Positions 29,006-37,475 of a DNA stretch of 64,000 nucleotides are shown here, piece after piece (the first letter of the stretch is position 1; each line of letters starts with the position of its first letter). The DNA is from Streptomyces minutiscleroticus (GTDB lineage: Bacteria > Actinomycetota > Actinomycetes > Streptomycetales > Streptomycetaceae), in contig NZ_BMVU01000007.1 of NCBI RefSeq assembly GCF_014650875.1, positions 122,643-186,642 on the forward strand. The letters run 5' to 3'. The notes below the pieces were generated by a model that was given only the letters and a program-made list of their open reading frames with translations, did not search any database and was not told the DNA's origin. A program made the position numbers and the translations under genes.

Positions 29006-30010
29006 ATGTCGAGGGCGAGGGTGGCACGGCGGATCGCGGCGGGCGCGGCCTACGGCGGCGGTGGCGTCGGCCTGCTGGGAGTGGCGGCGGCGGGCGTTCT
29101 GCTGGCCGAGGTGCAGCTGGCGAAACGGCAGGTGGGAAACGGCTCCAGCCCGCTCCCGCCCAGCGCGGACGGCCTGTACGGGCACGCGTACTCCGGTCAT
29201 CCGGAACCGCTGCTGCTGACGATGCTCGGCGACTCCACGGCGGCGGGCCAGGGGGTGCACCGGCCCCGGCAGACGCCGGGGGCGCTGCTGGCCGCGGGGC
29301 TGGCGGCGGTGGCGGAGCGGCCCGTGCGGCTGCGCAACGTGGCGGTGCCCGGCGCCCAGTCCGACGACCTGGACCGGCAGGTCGGCCTGGCGCTGGAGGG
29401 GCCGGAGCGGGTGCCCGACATCTGCGTCATCATGATCGGCGCCAACGACGTCACGCACCGCATGCCGCCGACCCGCTCGGTGCGCCACCTGGCGTCGGCG
29501 GTGCGCCGGCTGCGGACGGCCGGCGCCGAGGTGGTCGTGGGCACCTGCCCCGACCTGGGCACCATCGAGCCGGTGCAGCAGCCCCTGCGGTGGCTGGCCC
29601 GCCGCGCCTCGCGCCAGCTCGCGGCGGCGCAGACGATCGGGACGGTGGAGCAGGGCGGCCGCACGGTGTCGCTGGGCGACCTGCTGGGCCCGGAGTTCGA
29701 GGAGAACCCCCGCGAGCTCTTCGGCCCCGACAACTACCACCCCTCCGCCGAGGGGTACGCCACGGCGGCCATGGCGGTGCTGCCGACCGTCTGCGCGGCG
29801 CTCGGCCTGTGGCCGGCCGAGGAGGAGCGCCCGGACGTCTCGCGCCGCGAGGGGTTCCTGCCGGTGGCCCGCGCCGCCGCGGAGGCCGCCTCGGAGGCGG
29901 GCACGGAGGTCACGGCCGCGATGCCGACGGGCCCGCGCGGCCCCTGGGCCCTGCTCAAGCGCCGCCGGCGCCGGCGCGTCCCGGAGTCCGACCCGGCCCC
30001 GACGACCTGA
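29006..30010 (+). CDS. SGNH/GDSL hydrolase, membrane anchored
   Basis: A 334-residue protein with an N-terminal hydrophobic helix (about 18-36), likely a signal anchor. The catalytic blocks are block I GDSTAAGQG, block III GANDVTH, and the late Asp-His pair in DNYHPSAEGYA. Family members are esterases or lipases acting on lipids, acyl sugars or cell-wall ester groups; the substrate cannot be told. The C-terminus ends in an Arg-rich cytosol-like tail. ATG at 29006 with GAGGAGG twelve bases upstream. Confidence 0.88.
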   Translation: MSRARVARRIAAGAAYGGGGVGLLGVAAAGVLLAEVQLAKRQVGNGSSPLPPSADGLYGHAYSGHPEPLLLTMLGDSTAAGQGVHRPRQTPGALLAAGLAAVAERPVRLRNVAVPGAQSDDLDRQVGLALEGPERVPDICVIMIGANDVTHRMPPTRSVRHLASAVRRLRTAGAEVVVGTCPDLGTIEPVQQPLRWLARRASRQLAAAQTIGTVEQGGRTVSLGDLLGPEFEENPRELFGPDNYHPSAEGYATAAMAVLPTVCAALGLWPAEEERPDVSRREGFLPVARAAAEAASEAGTEVTAAMPTGPRGPWALLKRRRRRRVPESDPAPTT

Positions 30011-30046
30011 CCCGGCACCGGAGAACCGAACCGACCGGGAACCCCC

Positions 30047-30142
30047 GTCACCAGCCGCTCCGGGCATTGGCGGCTCCGGTCACCAGCGGCCCCGGGCGTT
30101 GGCGGCTCCGGTCACCAGCGGCCCCGGGCGTTGGCGGCTCCG
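30047..30142. repeat. Three tandem copies of a 32-bp repeat
   Basis: Units beginning GTCACCAGC start at 30047, 30079 and 30111. Units two and three are nearly identical and the first differs at several positions. It lies in the gap between the hydrolase and thiolase genes. Confidence 0.85.
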
Positions 30143-30188
30143 GGCGCCGGTGCCGGCGGGGTGCGCCCCCGGCCCGCCGCACGGCAAA

Positions 30189-30201
30189 AAGCAAGCGCTT
30201 A
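30189..30201. promoter_or_regulatory. Operator-like palindrome upstream of the thiolase gene
   Basis: AAGCAAGCGCTTA contains the perfect palindrome AAGCGCTT (30193-30200) in a locally AT-rich patch, 100 bp upstream of the thiolase start. CAAGNGCTTG-like sites are used by TetR-type regulators of fatty acid breakdown; that link is inference. Confidence 0.4.
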
Positions 30202-30302
30202 GAAAAGTGCGGTCCGTGTCACACCGCCGCCCCGGTGACCCCGACGGTACGTACGGGTAACTTCCCCCTCAGTCCCGCTGTCTCTCCGCCGTTGGAGCCG
30301 TG

Positions 30303-31523
30303 ATGCCCGAAGCCGTGATCGTCTCAGCCGCCCGCTCCCCGATCGGCCGCGCCTTCAAGGGCTCCCTGAAGGACCTGCGCCCGGACGACCTGACCGCCAC
30401 GATCGTGCAGGCGGCCCTCGCCAAGGTCCCCGGGCTCGACCCGGAGGACATCGACGACCTGATGCTCGGCTGCGGGCTCCCGGGCGGCGAGCAGGGCAAC
30501 AACCTCGGCCGCATCGTCGCCGTGCAGATGGGCATGGACCACCTGCCCGGCTGCACGATCACCCGTTACTGCTCCTCGTCGCTGCAGACGACCCGCATGG
30601 CGCTGCACGCCATCAAGGCCGGCGAGGGCGACGTGTTCGTCTCGGCCGGCGTCGAGATGGTCTCCCGCTTCGCCAAGGGCAACTCCGACAGCCTGCCGGA
30701 CACGCACAACCCGCTCTTCGCCGAGGCCGAGGCCCGCACCGCCGCCGTGGCCGAGCAGGAGGGCACGACCTGGCACGACCCGCGCGAGGACGGCCTCCTC
30801 CCGGACGCGTACATCGCGATGGGCCAGACCGCGGAGAACCTGGCCCGCCTGAAGGGCGTCACCCGCCAGGAGATGGACGAGTTCGGCGTCCGCTCGCAGA
30901 ACCTCGCCGAGGAGGCCATCGGGAACGGCTTCTGGGAGCGCGAGATCACCCCGGTCACGACCCCGGACGGCACGGTCGTGAGCAAGGACGACGGCCCCCG
31001 CCCGGGCGTCACCCTGGAGGGCGTCCAGGGCCTGAAGCCGGTCTTCCGCCCGGACGGCCTGGTCACGGCCGGCAACTGCTGCCCCCTGAACGACGGCGCC
31101 GCCGCCCTCGTGATCATGTCGGACACCAAGGCGCGCGAGCTCGGCCTCACGCCGCTCGCCCGCGTCGTCTCCACCGGCGTCTCCGCCCTCTCCCCCGAGA
31201 TCATGGGCCTCGGCCCGGTCGAGGCGTCGAAGCGGGCGCTGGCCCGCGCCGGGCTGACGATCGGCGACATCGACCTGGTCGAGATCAACGAGGCCTTCGC
31301 CGCGCAGGTCATCCCCTCCTACCGCGAGCTGGGCATCGACCTCGACAAGCTGAACGTCAACGGCGGCGCCATCGCCGTCGGCCACCCCTTCGGCATGACC
31401 GGCGCCCGCATCACCGGCACGCTCATCAACTCCCTCCAGTGGCACGACAAGCAGTTCGGCCTGGAGACGATGTGCGTCGGCGGCGGCCAGGGCATGGCGA
31501 TGGTCATCGAGCGCCTCAGCTAG
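30303..31523 (+). CDS. Acetyl-CoA C-acyltransferase (thiolase)
   Basis: A 406-residue thiolase that cleaves or forms 3-ketoacyl-CoA. The nucleophilic Cys is in RYCSSSLQT (Cys 90), the His in [16 protein letters not shown] and the second Cys in [10 protein letters not shown]. The length and the [14 protein letters not shown] start fit the FadA/AtoB group. ATG at 30303, GGAG five bases upstream. There are no other beta-oxidation genes next to it. A strong hairpin follows. Confidence 0.95.
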   Translation: MPEAVIVSAARSPIGRAFKGSLKDLRPDDLTATIVQAALAKVPGLDPEDIDDLMLGCGLPGGEQGNNLGRIVAVQMGMDHLPGCTITRYCSSSLQTTRMALHAIKAGEGDVFVSAGVEMVSRFAKGNSDSLPDTHNPLFAEAEARTAAVAEQEGTTWHDPREDGLLPDAYIAMGQTAENLARLKGVTRQEMDEFGVRSQNLAEEAIGNGFWEREITPVTTPDGTVVSKDDGPRPGVTLEGVQGLKPVFRPDGLVTAGNCCPLNDGAAALVIMSDTKARELGLTPLARVVSTGVSALSPEIMGLGPVEASKRALARAGLTIGDIDLVEINEAFAAQVIPSYRELGIDLDKLNVNGGAIAVGHPFGMTGARITGTLINSLQWHDKQFGLETMCVGGGQGMAMVIERLS

Positions 31524-31539
31524 CGCCGTGACCGGCGCC

Positions 31540-31583
31540 GGTGCGGGCCCGCGCCCCGGCGGCGGGCGGCGCGGGCCCGCACC
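31540..31583. terminator. Terminator after the thiolase gene
   Basis: A perfect 16-bp stem (31540-31555 with 31568-31583) and a 12-nt loop. Between here and 31843 the sequence is more balanced in composition and holds a small dyad GGTGGA-TAG-TCCACC (31777-31791), but no clear promoter. Confidence 0.85.
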
Positions 31584-31843
31584 GCGCGCTCAACCGGGCC
31601 GCCGCACGGCCCCGGAGTCCCGGTTCTCCTCCGGGGCTCCGGGCCGTTTTGTGATCCAATCTGCCCCATGATGTGACCTGTCTCCCGCCTGTACGGGAAG
31701 CGCGCAGGTCAGGGCAGTTGCCCCGGGACCTCCCGGGCCCAAAGTCCCGCCCCATTCGTGACGTCCTGCACTGACAGGTGGATAGTCCACCCTTCAAGCT
31801 GATGTAGGAAGTCGGGGGTCGACTTTGAACCGGGAGTACGTCA

Positions 31844-32656
31844 GTGAGCGCCATGTCCCTTGCCCTGCTGCTCACCACGGTCGCCGCCACGGCCGTGGGC
31901 GCCGCCGGTCTGCGTGCCGTGCACGGCCTGCGCCGGCAGATCGATGACCTGCACAGAGAGTTCGCCGAGAGCCGCGGCGCGGTGGTCCGCGCCGTCGTGC
32001 CCGCGGCCCGCACCACTCCGGACACCGACGACATACGCGCCGCCGTCGCGGAGGCGCTCGCCGAGGAGCGGGAGCGGGAGCTGGCCGAGGCCCGGGCCTT
32101 CTGGGCGGCCCAGGAGGCGCGCGACGCCCCGGACGCCCCGACGCTGCTCGGCCTGACGGACAGCGAGCTGTTCCTGCCGCGGCCGGCGGACTTCGCGGGC
32201 CTGGAGCCGGTGACCGAGCCCGGTGCGGACGCGGACGACTTCCCGTCCCGGGACCACGTCCAGGAGGGGGCGCCCAGCGAGTCCCCCGAGCTGGCCGCGG
32301 CCCGGCGCCGCCACCCCTCGCACCCGGACTTCGTACCGGTGCAGTCGCCGGCGGCCGACGACCACGAGCGCACGGTCGCCTGCCTGGAGGAGCTGGCCCG
32401 CTCGGGCACCGCCCTGGCGGACGTCCGCCCCGGCCCGCTGGGCACCCTCGACGTGTACGTCTTCGCCGACGGCACGACGCTCTGCATGACGCCGGGCCAC
32501 CGCGAGACCGCGGAGGAGCTCGCCGACGCCCTCGACGAGGGCGAGGCCCCGGTCCTCCTCGGCGGCTCGGGCGTCTCGGGCGCGTACACCCTGACGTTCT
32601 CCTGGGGAGACCGGAACGTCTACATCCTGGCCGACCGCGTCATCGCCTCGCTGTAG
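31844..32656 (+). CDS. Hypothetical protein with N-terminal membrane anchor
   Basis: A 270-residue protein. A single hydrophobic segment (LALLLTTVAATAVGAAGL) is followed by a charged helical region (about 25-95), an acidic Pro-rich linker, and a C-terminal globular part (LDVYVFADGTTLCMTPGHRETAEELADAL ... AYTLTFSWGDRNVYILADRVIASL). I do not recognise the family. The GTG at 31844 has GGGAG seven bases upstream; an ATG at 31853 is also possible. Confidence 0.7.
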   Translation: MSAMSLALLLTTVAATAVGAAGLRAVHGLRRQIDDLHREFAESRGAVVRAVVPAARTTPDTDDIRAAVAEALAEERERELAEARAFWAAQEARDAPDAPTLLGLTDSELFLPRPADFAGLEPVTEPGADADDFPSRDHVQEGAPSESPELAAARRRHPSHPDFVPVQSPAADDHERTVACLEELARSGTALADVRPGPLGTLDVYVFADGTTLCMTPGHRETAEELADALDEGEAPVLLGGSGVSGAYTLTFSWGDRNVYILADRVIASL

Positions 32657-32698
32657 TCCGCAGCGCCGCCGCGGCCCGCGCGCCCCTCGTCGTCCCCC

Positions 32699-32726
32699 AC
32701 GCGCCGGAGTTCACACTCCGGCGCGT
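32699..32726 (+). terminator. Terminator between convergent small genes
   Basis: A perfect 12-bp stem ACGCGCCGGAGT / ACTCCGGCGCGT around TCAC, followed by TTTCT. The loop and right arm include the end of the minus-strand gene. Confidence 0.8.
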
Positions 32727-33022
32727 TTCTGTGCCTCCTCCACCAGCCGCACCGCGTTCTCCATCTCCCCCTCGTCCTTCAGGACGAGCGCCAGGTCGTG
32801 CCCGGCCACGGTGATCTGGTCGGCGGCGGCGAACATGCCCGCGTCGGGCATCTCGCGGACCTCGGCCAGCGGTTCCTCCAGCTGCTGGGCCCGCCGGGAC
32901 AGCTCTCTGGCGAGGCCCAGCGCCTCGGCCGCAGCGCCGCGCTGCAGCCGGCTCTGCGGAGCGGCGCGGAGCCGGTCGGCGAAGTGGTCCACGGCACGGG
33001 TCAAGGGCGTCGTATCTAGCAC
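32711..33022 (-). CDS. Conserved hypothetical helical protein
   Basis: A 103-residue, nearly all-helical, soluble protein (LTRAVDHFADRLRAAPQSRLQRGAAAEALGLARELSRRAQQLEEPLAEV). No motif was recognised. GTG at 33022; codon use is like its neighbours. It is divergent from the DUF4287 gene. It could be a small regulatory or scaffold protein, but there is no direct evidence. Confidence 0.65.
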   Translation of the reverse strand: MLDTTPLTRAVDHFADRLRAAPQSRLQRGAAAEALGLARELSRRAQQLEEPLAEVREMPDAGMFAAADQITVAGHDLALVLKDEGEMENAVRLVEEAQKRAGV

Positions 33023-33124
33023 GCGGCGACCCTAACGCGTCTTTCCGGGACTGTTGCCAACGCGCGGACGCTCAGGCACGGTGACGTGAAGGACCGGCCA
33101 CATCGAACGCGTCCGGAGGCGCCG

Positions 33125-33355
33125 ATGTCCCAAGTCTTCTCCGAGGAGACCCATCGCAACCTGCTCGCCCGCATTCCCCACTGCACCGGTCGTGAAGTGT
33201 CCGACTGGCTCCGCACCGTCGACGAAGGACCCGCTCTCTTCCGCTTCGAGGAGAAGGTCAGCTGGCTCCGCGCCGAGCACAACCTCGCGTACGGCCACGC
33301 CAAGGCGATCATCCACGAGTACGACCTGAGGAGGGCTGCGCGCCGGCTGGCCTGA
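33125..33355 (+). CDS. DUF4287-domain protein
   Basis: A 76-residue protein matching the DUF4287 pattern: a short helix, TGREVSDWLRTVDEG, then VSWLRAEHNLAYGHAKAIIHEYDLRRAAR. The family function is unknown. The ATG at 33125 is selected because GGAGG lies six bases upstream; the open frame continues back to 33086. Confidence 0.8.
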   Translation: MSQVFSEETHRNLLARIPHCTGREVSDWLRTVDEGPALFRFEEKVSWLRAEHNLAYGHAKAIIHEYDLRRAARRLA

Positions 33356-33392
33356 GCGCGCACCGGTGGGGAGACACCGGGCAGGGAACGGC

Positions 33393-33426
33393 GAAGGGCC
33401 CGCGAGCCGAAGCTCGCGGGCCCTTC
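33393..33426. terminator. Bidirectional terminator
   Basis: A perfect 15-bp stem (33393-33407 with 33412-33426) and a CGAA loop, between the convergent DUF4287 and Bax inhibitor genes. Confidence 0.88.
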
Positions 33427-33468
33427 CTCCGTGGACGGGCGGGACCGGCCGGTCCCGCCTCGGCGCCC

Positions 33469-34383
33469 TTAGTCGTCGCCGCTGAAGATGGCGACCAGGC
33501 GCAGCATCTCCACGTAGATCCACACCAGGGTCATGGTCAGGCCGAACGCGGCCAGCCATGCCTCCTTGCGCGGGGCGCCGTAGGCGATGCCGTCCTCGAT
33601 CTGCTTGAAGTCCAGCGTCAGGAAGAACGCGCCCAGGACGATCGCGATGATGCCGACGATCGCGCCGAGCGGGCCGAAGCTGCGCAGTCCGCCGTCCTCG
33701 GCGACGCCGAAGGCGACCAGCAGCAGATTGACCGCCATGACCAGCACGAAGGCGATGGCGATGGCCATGCCGATGCGGGCGTAGCGCGCGGTGACCCGGA
33801 TCCAGCCCGCCTTGTAGATCAGCAGGGTGGCGCCGGAGACCGCCATGGTGCCGAGCACCGCCTGGAAGGGCGCGCCGTTCCAGCGGGCGTTGAACATCTC
33901 GCTGAGCACGCCGAGGAACACGCCCTCGAACGCGGCGTACGACAGGATCAGCGCGGGCGAGGCGTTGCGCTTGAAGCTCTGGACCAGCGCGAGCACCATC
34001 GCGACGAGCGCGGCGCCGATGGCCAGGCCGTAGCTGGTGGCCGAGACCGGCAGCAGGGCCCACGCCAGGACGGCGCCGACGGCGACCGTGCCGAGCGTCA
34101 TGGCCGAGCGCGTGACGACGTCGTCCATCGTCATGCGGTCGGTGGTGGACGGGGCCTGCGGCGGAGCGCCGTGCTGCAGGTCCTGCTGGGCGTAGGGGTT
34201 CTGGGCGTACGGGTTCTGCGCGTACGGGTTGCCGCCCTGCTGGGCGTACGGGTTCCCCTGCGCGTAGGGGTTGCCCTGCGTGCCCACAGCTGCTCCCCCG
34301 GCCTGCGGCGCGGTGTTGAAGCCCGCGTAGCCGTTGTCGCGGCTGAACCCCCGTCGCGAGAAGACCGGGTTGCTGCTCCTCAT
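33469..34383 (-). CDS. Bax inhibitor-1/YccA family membrane protein
   Basis: A 304-residue protein with seven predicted helices from about residue 95, and the family motif AAFEGVFLGVLSEMF; the C-terminus LVWIYVEMLRLVAIFSGDD is typical. Relatives act as pH-sensitive calcium leak channels. The first 85 residues are Gln/Asn-rich with six NPYAQ repeats, an actinobacterial addition likely cytosolic and disordered. ATG at 34383 with GGAGGAG. It follows pobA on the same strand after 235 nt. Confidence 0.92.
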   Translation of the reverse strand: MRSSNPVFSRRGFSRDNGYAGFNTAPQAGGAAVGTQGNPYAQGNPYAQQGGNPYAQNPYAQNPYAQQDLQHGAPPQAPSTTDRMTMDDVVTRSAMTLGTVAVGAVLAWALLPVSATSYGLAIGAALVAMVLALVQSFKRNASPALILSYAAFEGVFLGVLSEMFNARWNGAPFQAVLGTMAVSGATLLIYKAGWIRVTARYARIGMAIAIAFVLVMAVNLLLVAFGVAEDGGLRSFGPLGAIVGIIAIVLGAFFLTLDFKQIEDGIAYGAPRKEAWLAAFGLTMTLVWIYVEMLRLVAIFSGDD

Positions 34384-34574
34384 TTCACTCCTCCATGGCC
34401 GCCTCTGCGGCCTTGGCTCAAGAGTAATGGGTAGGCAAAGGATTGCCTCTAGTGCTTGGGGAGGATCTTTCCCCTGTTGTGACCGCCAACACCAGGCTCG
34501 GACCCCGCATTCCCCTGCGCCTTTACAACGCCGACGACCCCGTCCGCGGTTCCGCCGTCCGGGGCCCGTGAGGT

Positions 34575-34588
34575 AAAAGGCACCTTTT
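34575..34588. repeat. Short perfect palindrome downstream of pobA
   Basis: AAAAGG-CA-CCTTTT, an AT-rich dyad in a GC-rich context 31 bp past the pobA stop. It may be a weak terminator or a protein site. Confidence 0.4.
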
Positions 34589-34618
34589 GGGACGGGCGTA
34601 CGGACCCCGGGCGCGCCC

Positions 34619-35794
34619 TCAGTCGAGGGGGAAGCCCGTGTAGCCCTCCGCGAGGTCCGTCCCGGCCGCGCGGGAGGTGGCGATGCGGTCCAGACGGGCC
34701 AGCTGGATGCGGTCGTCGAAGGGCGTGGCGCCGGGGGCGCGGTGCAGCATCGTGGTCATGTCGTAGGAGAAGCGCTCGGCCTGCCACACGCGGCGCAGAC
34801 AGGTCTCGGAGTAGGCGTCGAGACGCTCGGCCGATCCCGTCTCCCCGAGGTGGACGAGCGCGCGGGCGAAGGTGACGACGTCGCCGACGGCGAGGTTCAG
34901 GCCCTTGGCGCCGGTGGGCGGCACGATGTGGGCGGCGTCCCCGGCGAGGAAGAGGCGGCCGTGGCGCATCGGCTCGTGGACGTAGGACCGCATGGGCGTG
35001 ACGGACTTCTGGGTGATCGGCCCGCGCTCCAGGCGCCAGTCGTCGCCGGTCTCGAAGCGGCGCTCCAGCTCGTCCCAGATCTCCTCGTCGCCCCAGTCGG
35101 CGGCGTCGGTGCCCTCGGGGACCTGGAGGTAGAGGCGGGAGACGGACGGGGAGCGCATGGAGAGCAGGGCGAAGCCGCGGTCGTGGCGGGCGTAGACCAG
35201 CTCGTCGTGCGAGGGCGGCACGTCGGCGAGGACGCCGAGCCAGCCGAAGGGGTACGTCCGCTCGAAGACCCGGGACAGGTGCTCGGGCACGGCCTTGCGG
35301 GCCACGCCCCAGAAGCCGTCGCACCCGACCACGTAGTCGCACTCCAGCACGGACTCGCGGCCCTCGTGCCGGTAGCGGACGCGCGGGCTGTCGGTCCCGG
35401 CGTCCTCGACGGCCAGCGCCTCGGCCTCGAAGAGCAGCGGGCCGCCCTCCTTCAGCTGGAGCGCGATGAGGTCCTTGCAGACCTCGGTCTGGGCGTAGAC
35501 CATCACGGCACGGCCGCCGGTGAGCGCGGGGAAGTCGACGCGGTGGCGGCGGCGGTCGAAACGCAGCTCGATGCCGTCGTGCGGGAGGCCCTCGCGGTCC
35601 ATGCGCGCGCCCGCCCCGGCGGCCCGCAGCACGTCGACCGTGCCCTGCTCCAGGATCCCGGCCCGCTGGCGCTGCTCGACGTAGGCGCGGTCGCGGCTCT
35701 CCAGGACCACCGAGTCGATGCCGGCGTTGTGCAGCAGCCGCGCGAGGAGGAGGCCGGCCGGGCCGGCGCCGATGATGCCGACGGTGGTGCGCAT
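34619..35794 (-). CDS. pobA: 4-hydroxybenzoate 3-monooxygenase
   Basis: A 391-residue FAD enzyme that converts 4-hydroxybenzoate to protocatechuate using NAD(P)H and oxygen. GIIGAGPAGLLLARLL (FAD), the conserved QRAGILEQGTVDVLR, YVVGCDGFWGVAR (DG motif) and FLAGDAAHIVPPTGAKGLNLAVGDV are present. ATG at 35794 with AAGGGAAG upstream. A dyad upstream is a likely operator. No pca genes are in the window. Confidence 0.96.
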   Translation of the reverse strand: MRTTVGIIGAGPAGLLLARLLHNAGIDSVVLESRDRAYVEQRQRAGILEQGTVDVLRAAGAGARMDREGLPHDGIELRFDRRRHRVDFPALTGGRAVMVYAQTEVCKDLIALQLKEGGPLLFEAEALAVEDAGTDSPRVRYRHEGRESVLECDYVVGCDGFWGVARKAVPEHLSRVFERTYPFGWLGVLADVPPSHDELVYARHDRGFALLSMRSPSVSRLYLQVPEGTDAADWGDEEIWDELERRFETGDDWRLERGPITQKSVTPMRSYVHEPMRHGRLFLAGDAAHIVPPTGAKGLNLAVGDVVTFARALVHLGETGSAERLDAYSETCLRRVWQAERFSYDMTTMLHRAPGATPFDDRIQLARLDRIATSRAAGTDLAEGYTGFPLD

Positions 35795-35830
35795 CGGGCT
35801 TCCCTTCGATTGACGTCGTCGTCATGTTCG

Positions 35831-35850
35831 CGCAGTGAAATTTCCTTCAC
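35831..35850. promoter_or_regulatory. Inverted repeat upstream of pobA (candidate operator)
   Basis: CAGTGAA-ATTTCC-TTCACTG, a perfect 7-bp inverted repeat 37 bp upstream of the pobA start. It is placed as expected for an IclR- or PobR-like regulator site; no regulator gene is adjacent. Confidence 0.55.
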
Positions 35851-36052
35851 TGATATGCTCCCGCGAGTCTCCGACCGCAGAGGTCCGCTGTCAACGGTCG
35901 GGCGGCGAAGAGGGTGGGGCGGTGGGGACGGCGAGGGAAGACACCCGGAGGGGCCAGGGCTCCCGGAGTCCCCGGAGCCCCCGGAGTGATCGAAGTCCTG
36001 GGAGTGCCCGGAGCCCTCAAGGGAGGACGCGGCGAAGAGGGAGAGGCGGAGG

Positions 36053-36135
36053 TGCCCGGAACCGGACTCGAACCGGTACGCCCGCGAGGGGCAGCGAGGT
36101 TTAAGCTCGCCGTGTCTGCTTTCCACCATCCGGGC
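36053..36135 (-). tRNA. bldA: tRNA-Leu (anticodon UAA), bldA
   Basis: An 83-nt class II tRNA on the minus strand. The acceptor stem GCCCGGA/TCCGGGC, the anticodon stem GCGAG/CTCGC around loop CTTAAAC (anticodon TAA), a long variable arm with CCCTCGCGGG, and the T arm ACCGG-TTCGAGT-CCGGT are all intact. The 3' CCA is not encoded: ACC is followed by T. This is the only tRNA that reads UUA in Streptomyces and is the developmental regulator bldA. A possible -10 (TAGGCT at 36170-36165) lies upstream. Confidence 0.96.
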
Positions 36136-36539
36136 AGGCCATTGGGCTCCGCATTGAGCTTCCGAGCCTATCGGGACGCATCCTGCGAGCAGCGGGGACC
36201 CGGTCCGATGTTGTCTTATTTTATTGGCGTCTGAGGGCTCGTCAGACATCGGCACTCGCCATCCGCACATGCCAAACGGGCTCAGGACCTGCATAGACGC
36301 CGTACAGGGAATGACGTGATTTCACCGCCCGGACGGGGAGCACCGGTGCGGAGCCCGTCGCGGGCCCCCGTCGGCGCTGTCTCGGGGGCCGCCCTCCTCC
36401 CCAGGTATGACACGGCCCCCCGCGGTCCGACCCTGGTCGCCCCCGGGAACGGGAACAGCGGCTGACTCCGCGGCGCCGACCGGGGTGAACGATGGGAAGC
36501 ACGCCGCCACCCATCGCCGTACCGACAGGAGCACCAGTC
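36136..36539. other. Intergenic region between bldA and the ABC exporter
   Basis: It includes an unusually AT-rich run (TTGTCTTATTTTATTGG near 36210-36226), a GTCTGA/TCAGAC dyad (36229-36247) and an 8-bp GGCCCCCG/CGGGGGCC stem (36363-36390). It should hold the bldA promoter and the exporter promoter; neither is clear. Confidence 0.5.
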
Positions 36540-37310
36540 GTGACCACCACGCCCACCGCCGTCCGGACCACCGCCGTGGCCGCCCGCGCCACGGACCTGT
36601 CGAAGACCTACGGCACGGGCGAGACGCGGGTCGTCGCCCTCGACCGGGTGTCCGTCGACTTCCGGCAGGCCGAGTTCACCGCGATCATGGGGCCCTCCGG
36701 CTCCGGCAAGTCCACGCTGATGCACTGCGTCGCCGGACTGGACACGTTCTCCTCCGGCTCGGTGCGCATCGGCGACACGGAGCTGGGGGCGCTGAAGGAC
36801 AAGCACCTCACCCGGTTGCGCCGGGACAAGATCGGCTTCATCTTCCAGGCGTTCAACCTGCTGCCCACCCTGACCGCCCTGGAGAACATCACCCTTCCCA
36901 TGGACATCGCCGGACGCAAGCCCGACCGGCAGTGGCTGGACACCGTGATCGACATGGTGGGCCTGTCCGGCCGGCTCTCCCACCGGCCCTCGCAGCTCTC
37001 CGGCGGCCAGCAGCAGCGCGTCGCGGTCGCCCGGGCGCTCGCCTCCCGCCCCGACATCGTCTTCGGTGACGAGCCGACGGGCAACCTGGACTCCCGCTCC
37101 GGCGCCGAGGTCCTGGGCTTCCTGCGCAACTCCGTGCGCGAACTGGGCCAGACCGTCGTCATGGTCACGCACGACCCGGTGGCGGCGGCGTACGCGGACC
37201 GCGTGGTCTTCCTCGCCGACGGGCGCATCGTGGACGAGCTGCGGGACCCGACGGCGGACGCGGTGCTGGACCGCATGAAGCGGTTCGACGCGAAGGGCCG
37301 CACGAGCTGA
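36540..37310 (+). CDS. ABC transporter ATP-binding protein (MacB/LolD-like)
   Basis: A 256-residue ATPase. Walker A GPSGSGKST, Q-loop FIFQAFNLLPTLTALENI, signature LSGGQQQRVAVARAL, Walker B IVFGDEPTGNLDS and the H-loop MVTHD are intact, so it should be active. The FNLLPTLTALEN form is typical of MacB-type exporters that work with FtsX-like permeases. The next gene is such a permease. GTG at 36540 is chosen because AGGAG lies eight bases upstream. Confidence 0.95.
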   Translation: MTTTPTAVRTTAVAARATDLSKTYGTGETRVVALDRVSVDFRQAEFTAIMGPSGSGKSTLMHCVAGLDTFSSGSVRIGDTELGALKDKHLTRLRRDKIGFIFQAFNLLPTLTALENITLPMDIAGRKPDRQWLDTVIDMVGLSGRLSHRPSQLSGGQQQRVAVARALASRPDIVFGDEPTGNLDSRSGAEVLGFLRNSVRELGQTVVMVTHDPVAAAYADRVVFLADGRIVDELRDPTADAVLDRMKRFDAKGRTS

Positions 37311-37334
37311 CGCCGCCGGGCCGCCGCACCGGCC

Positions 37335-37394
37335 CCACGGCCCCCGGACCACCGCCGTCCGGCGCCACGGCCCCCGGACCACCGCCGTCCGGCG
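37335..37394. repeat. Tandem 30-bp duplication
   Basis: A 30-bp unit starting CCACGGCCCCCGGACCACCG is repeated head to tail at 37335-37364 and 37365-37394 in the ATPase-permease gap. Confidence 0.85.
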
Positions 37395-37475
37395 CCCCCG
37401 CGCGGCCCGCCCGCCGCCCCTCTCCCCCACAGGTGCCCCAGGGCGCCTCCCCCGCCCTCCCGGACTGAGAGACCG

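Noticed and set aside
30047..30142. Possible CRISPR array
   Set aside because: The 32-bp units are directly adjacent without unique spacers and no cas genes are near.
31777..31791. GGTGGA-TAG-TCCACC as an operator for the following hypothetical gene
   Set aside because: The dyad is short and no promoter elements can be placed relative to it; listed only in passing.
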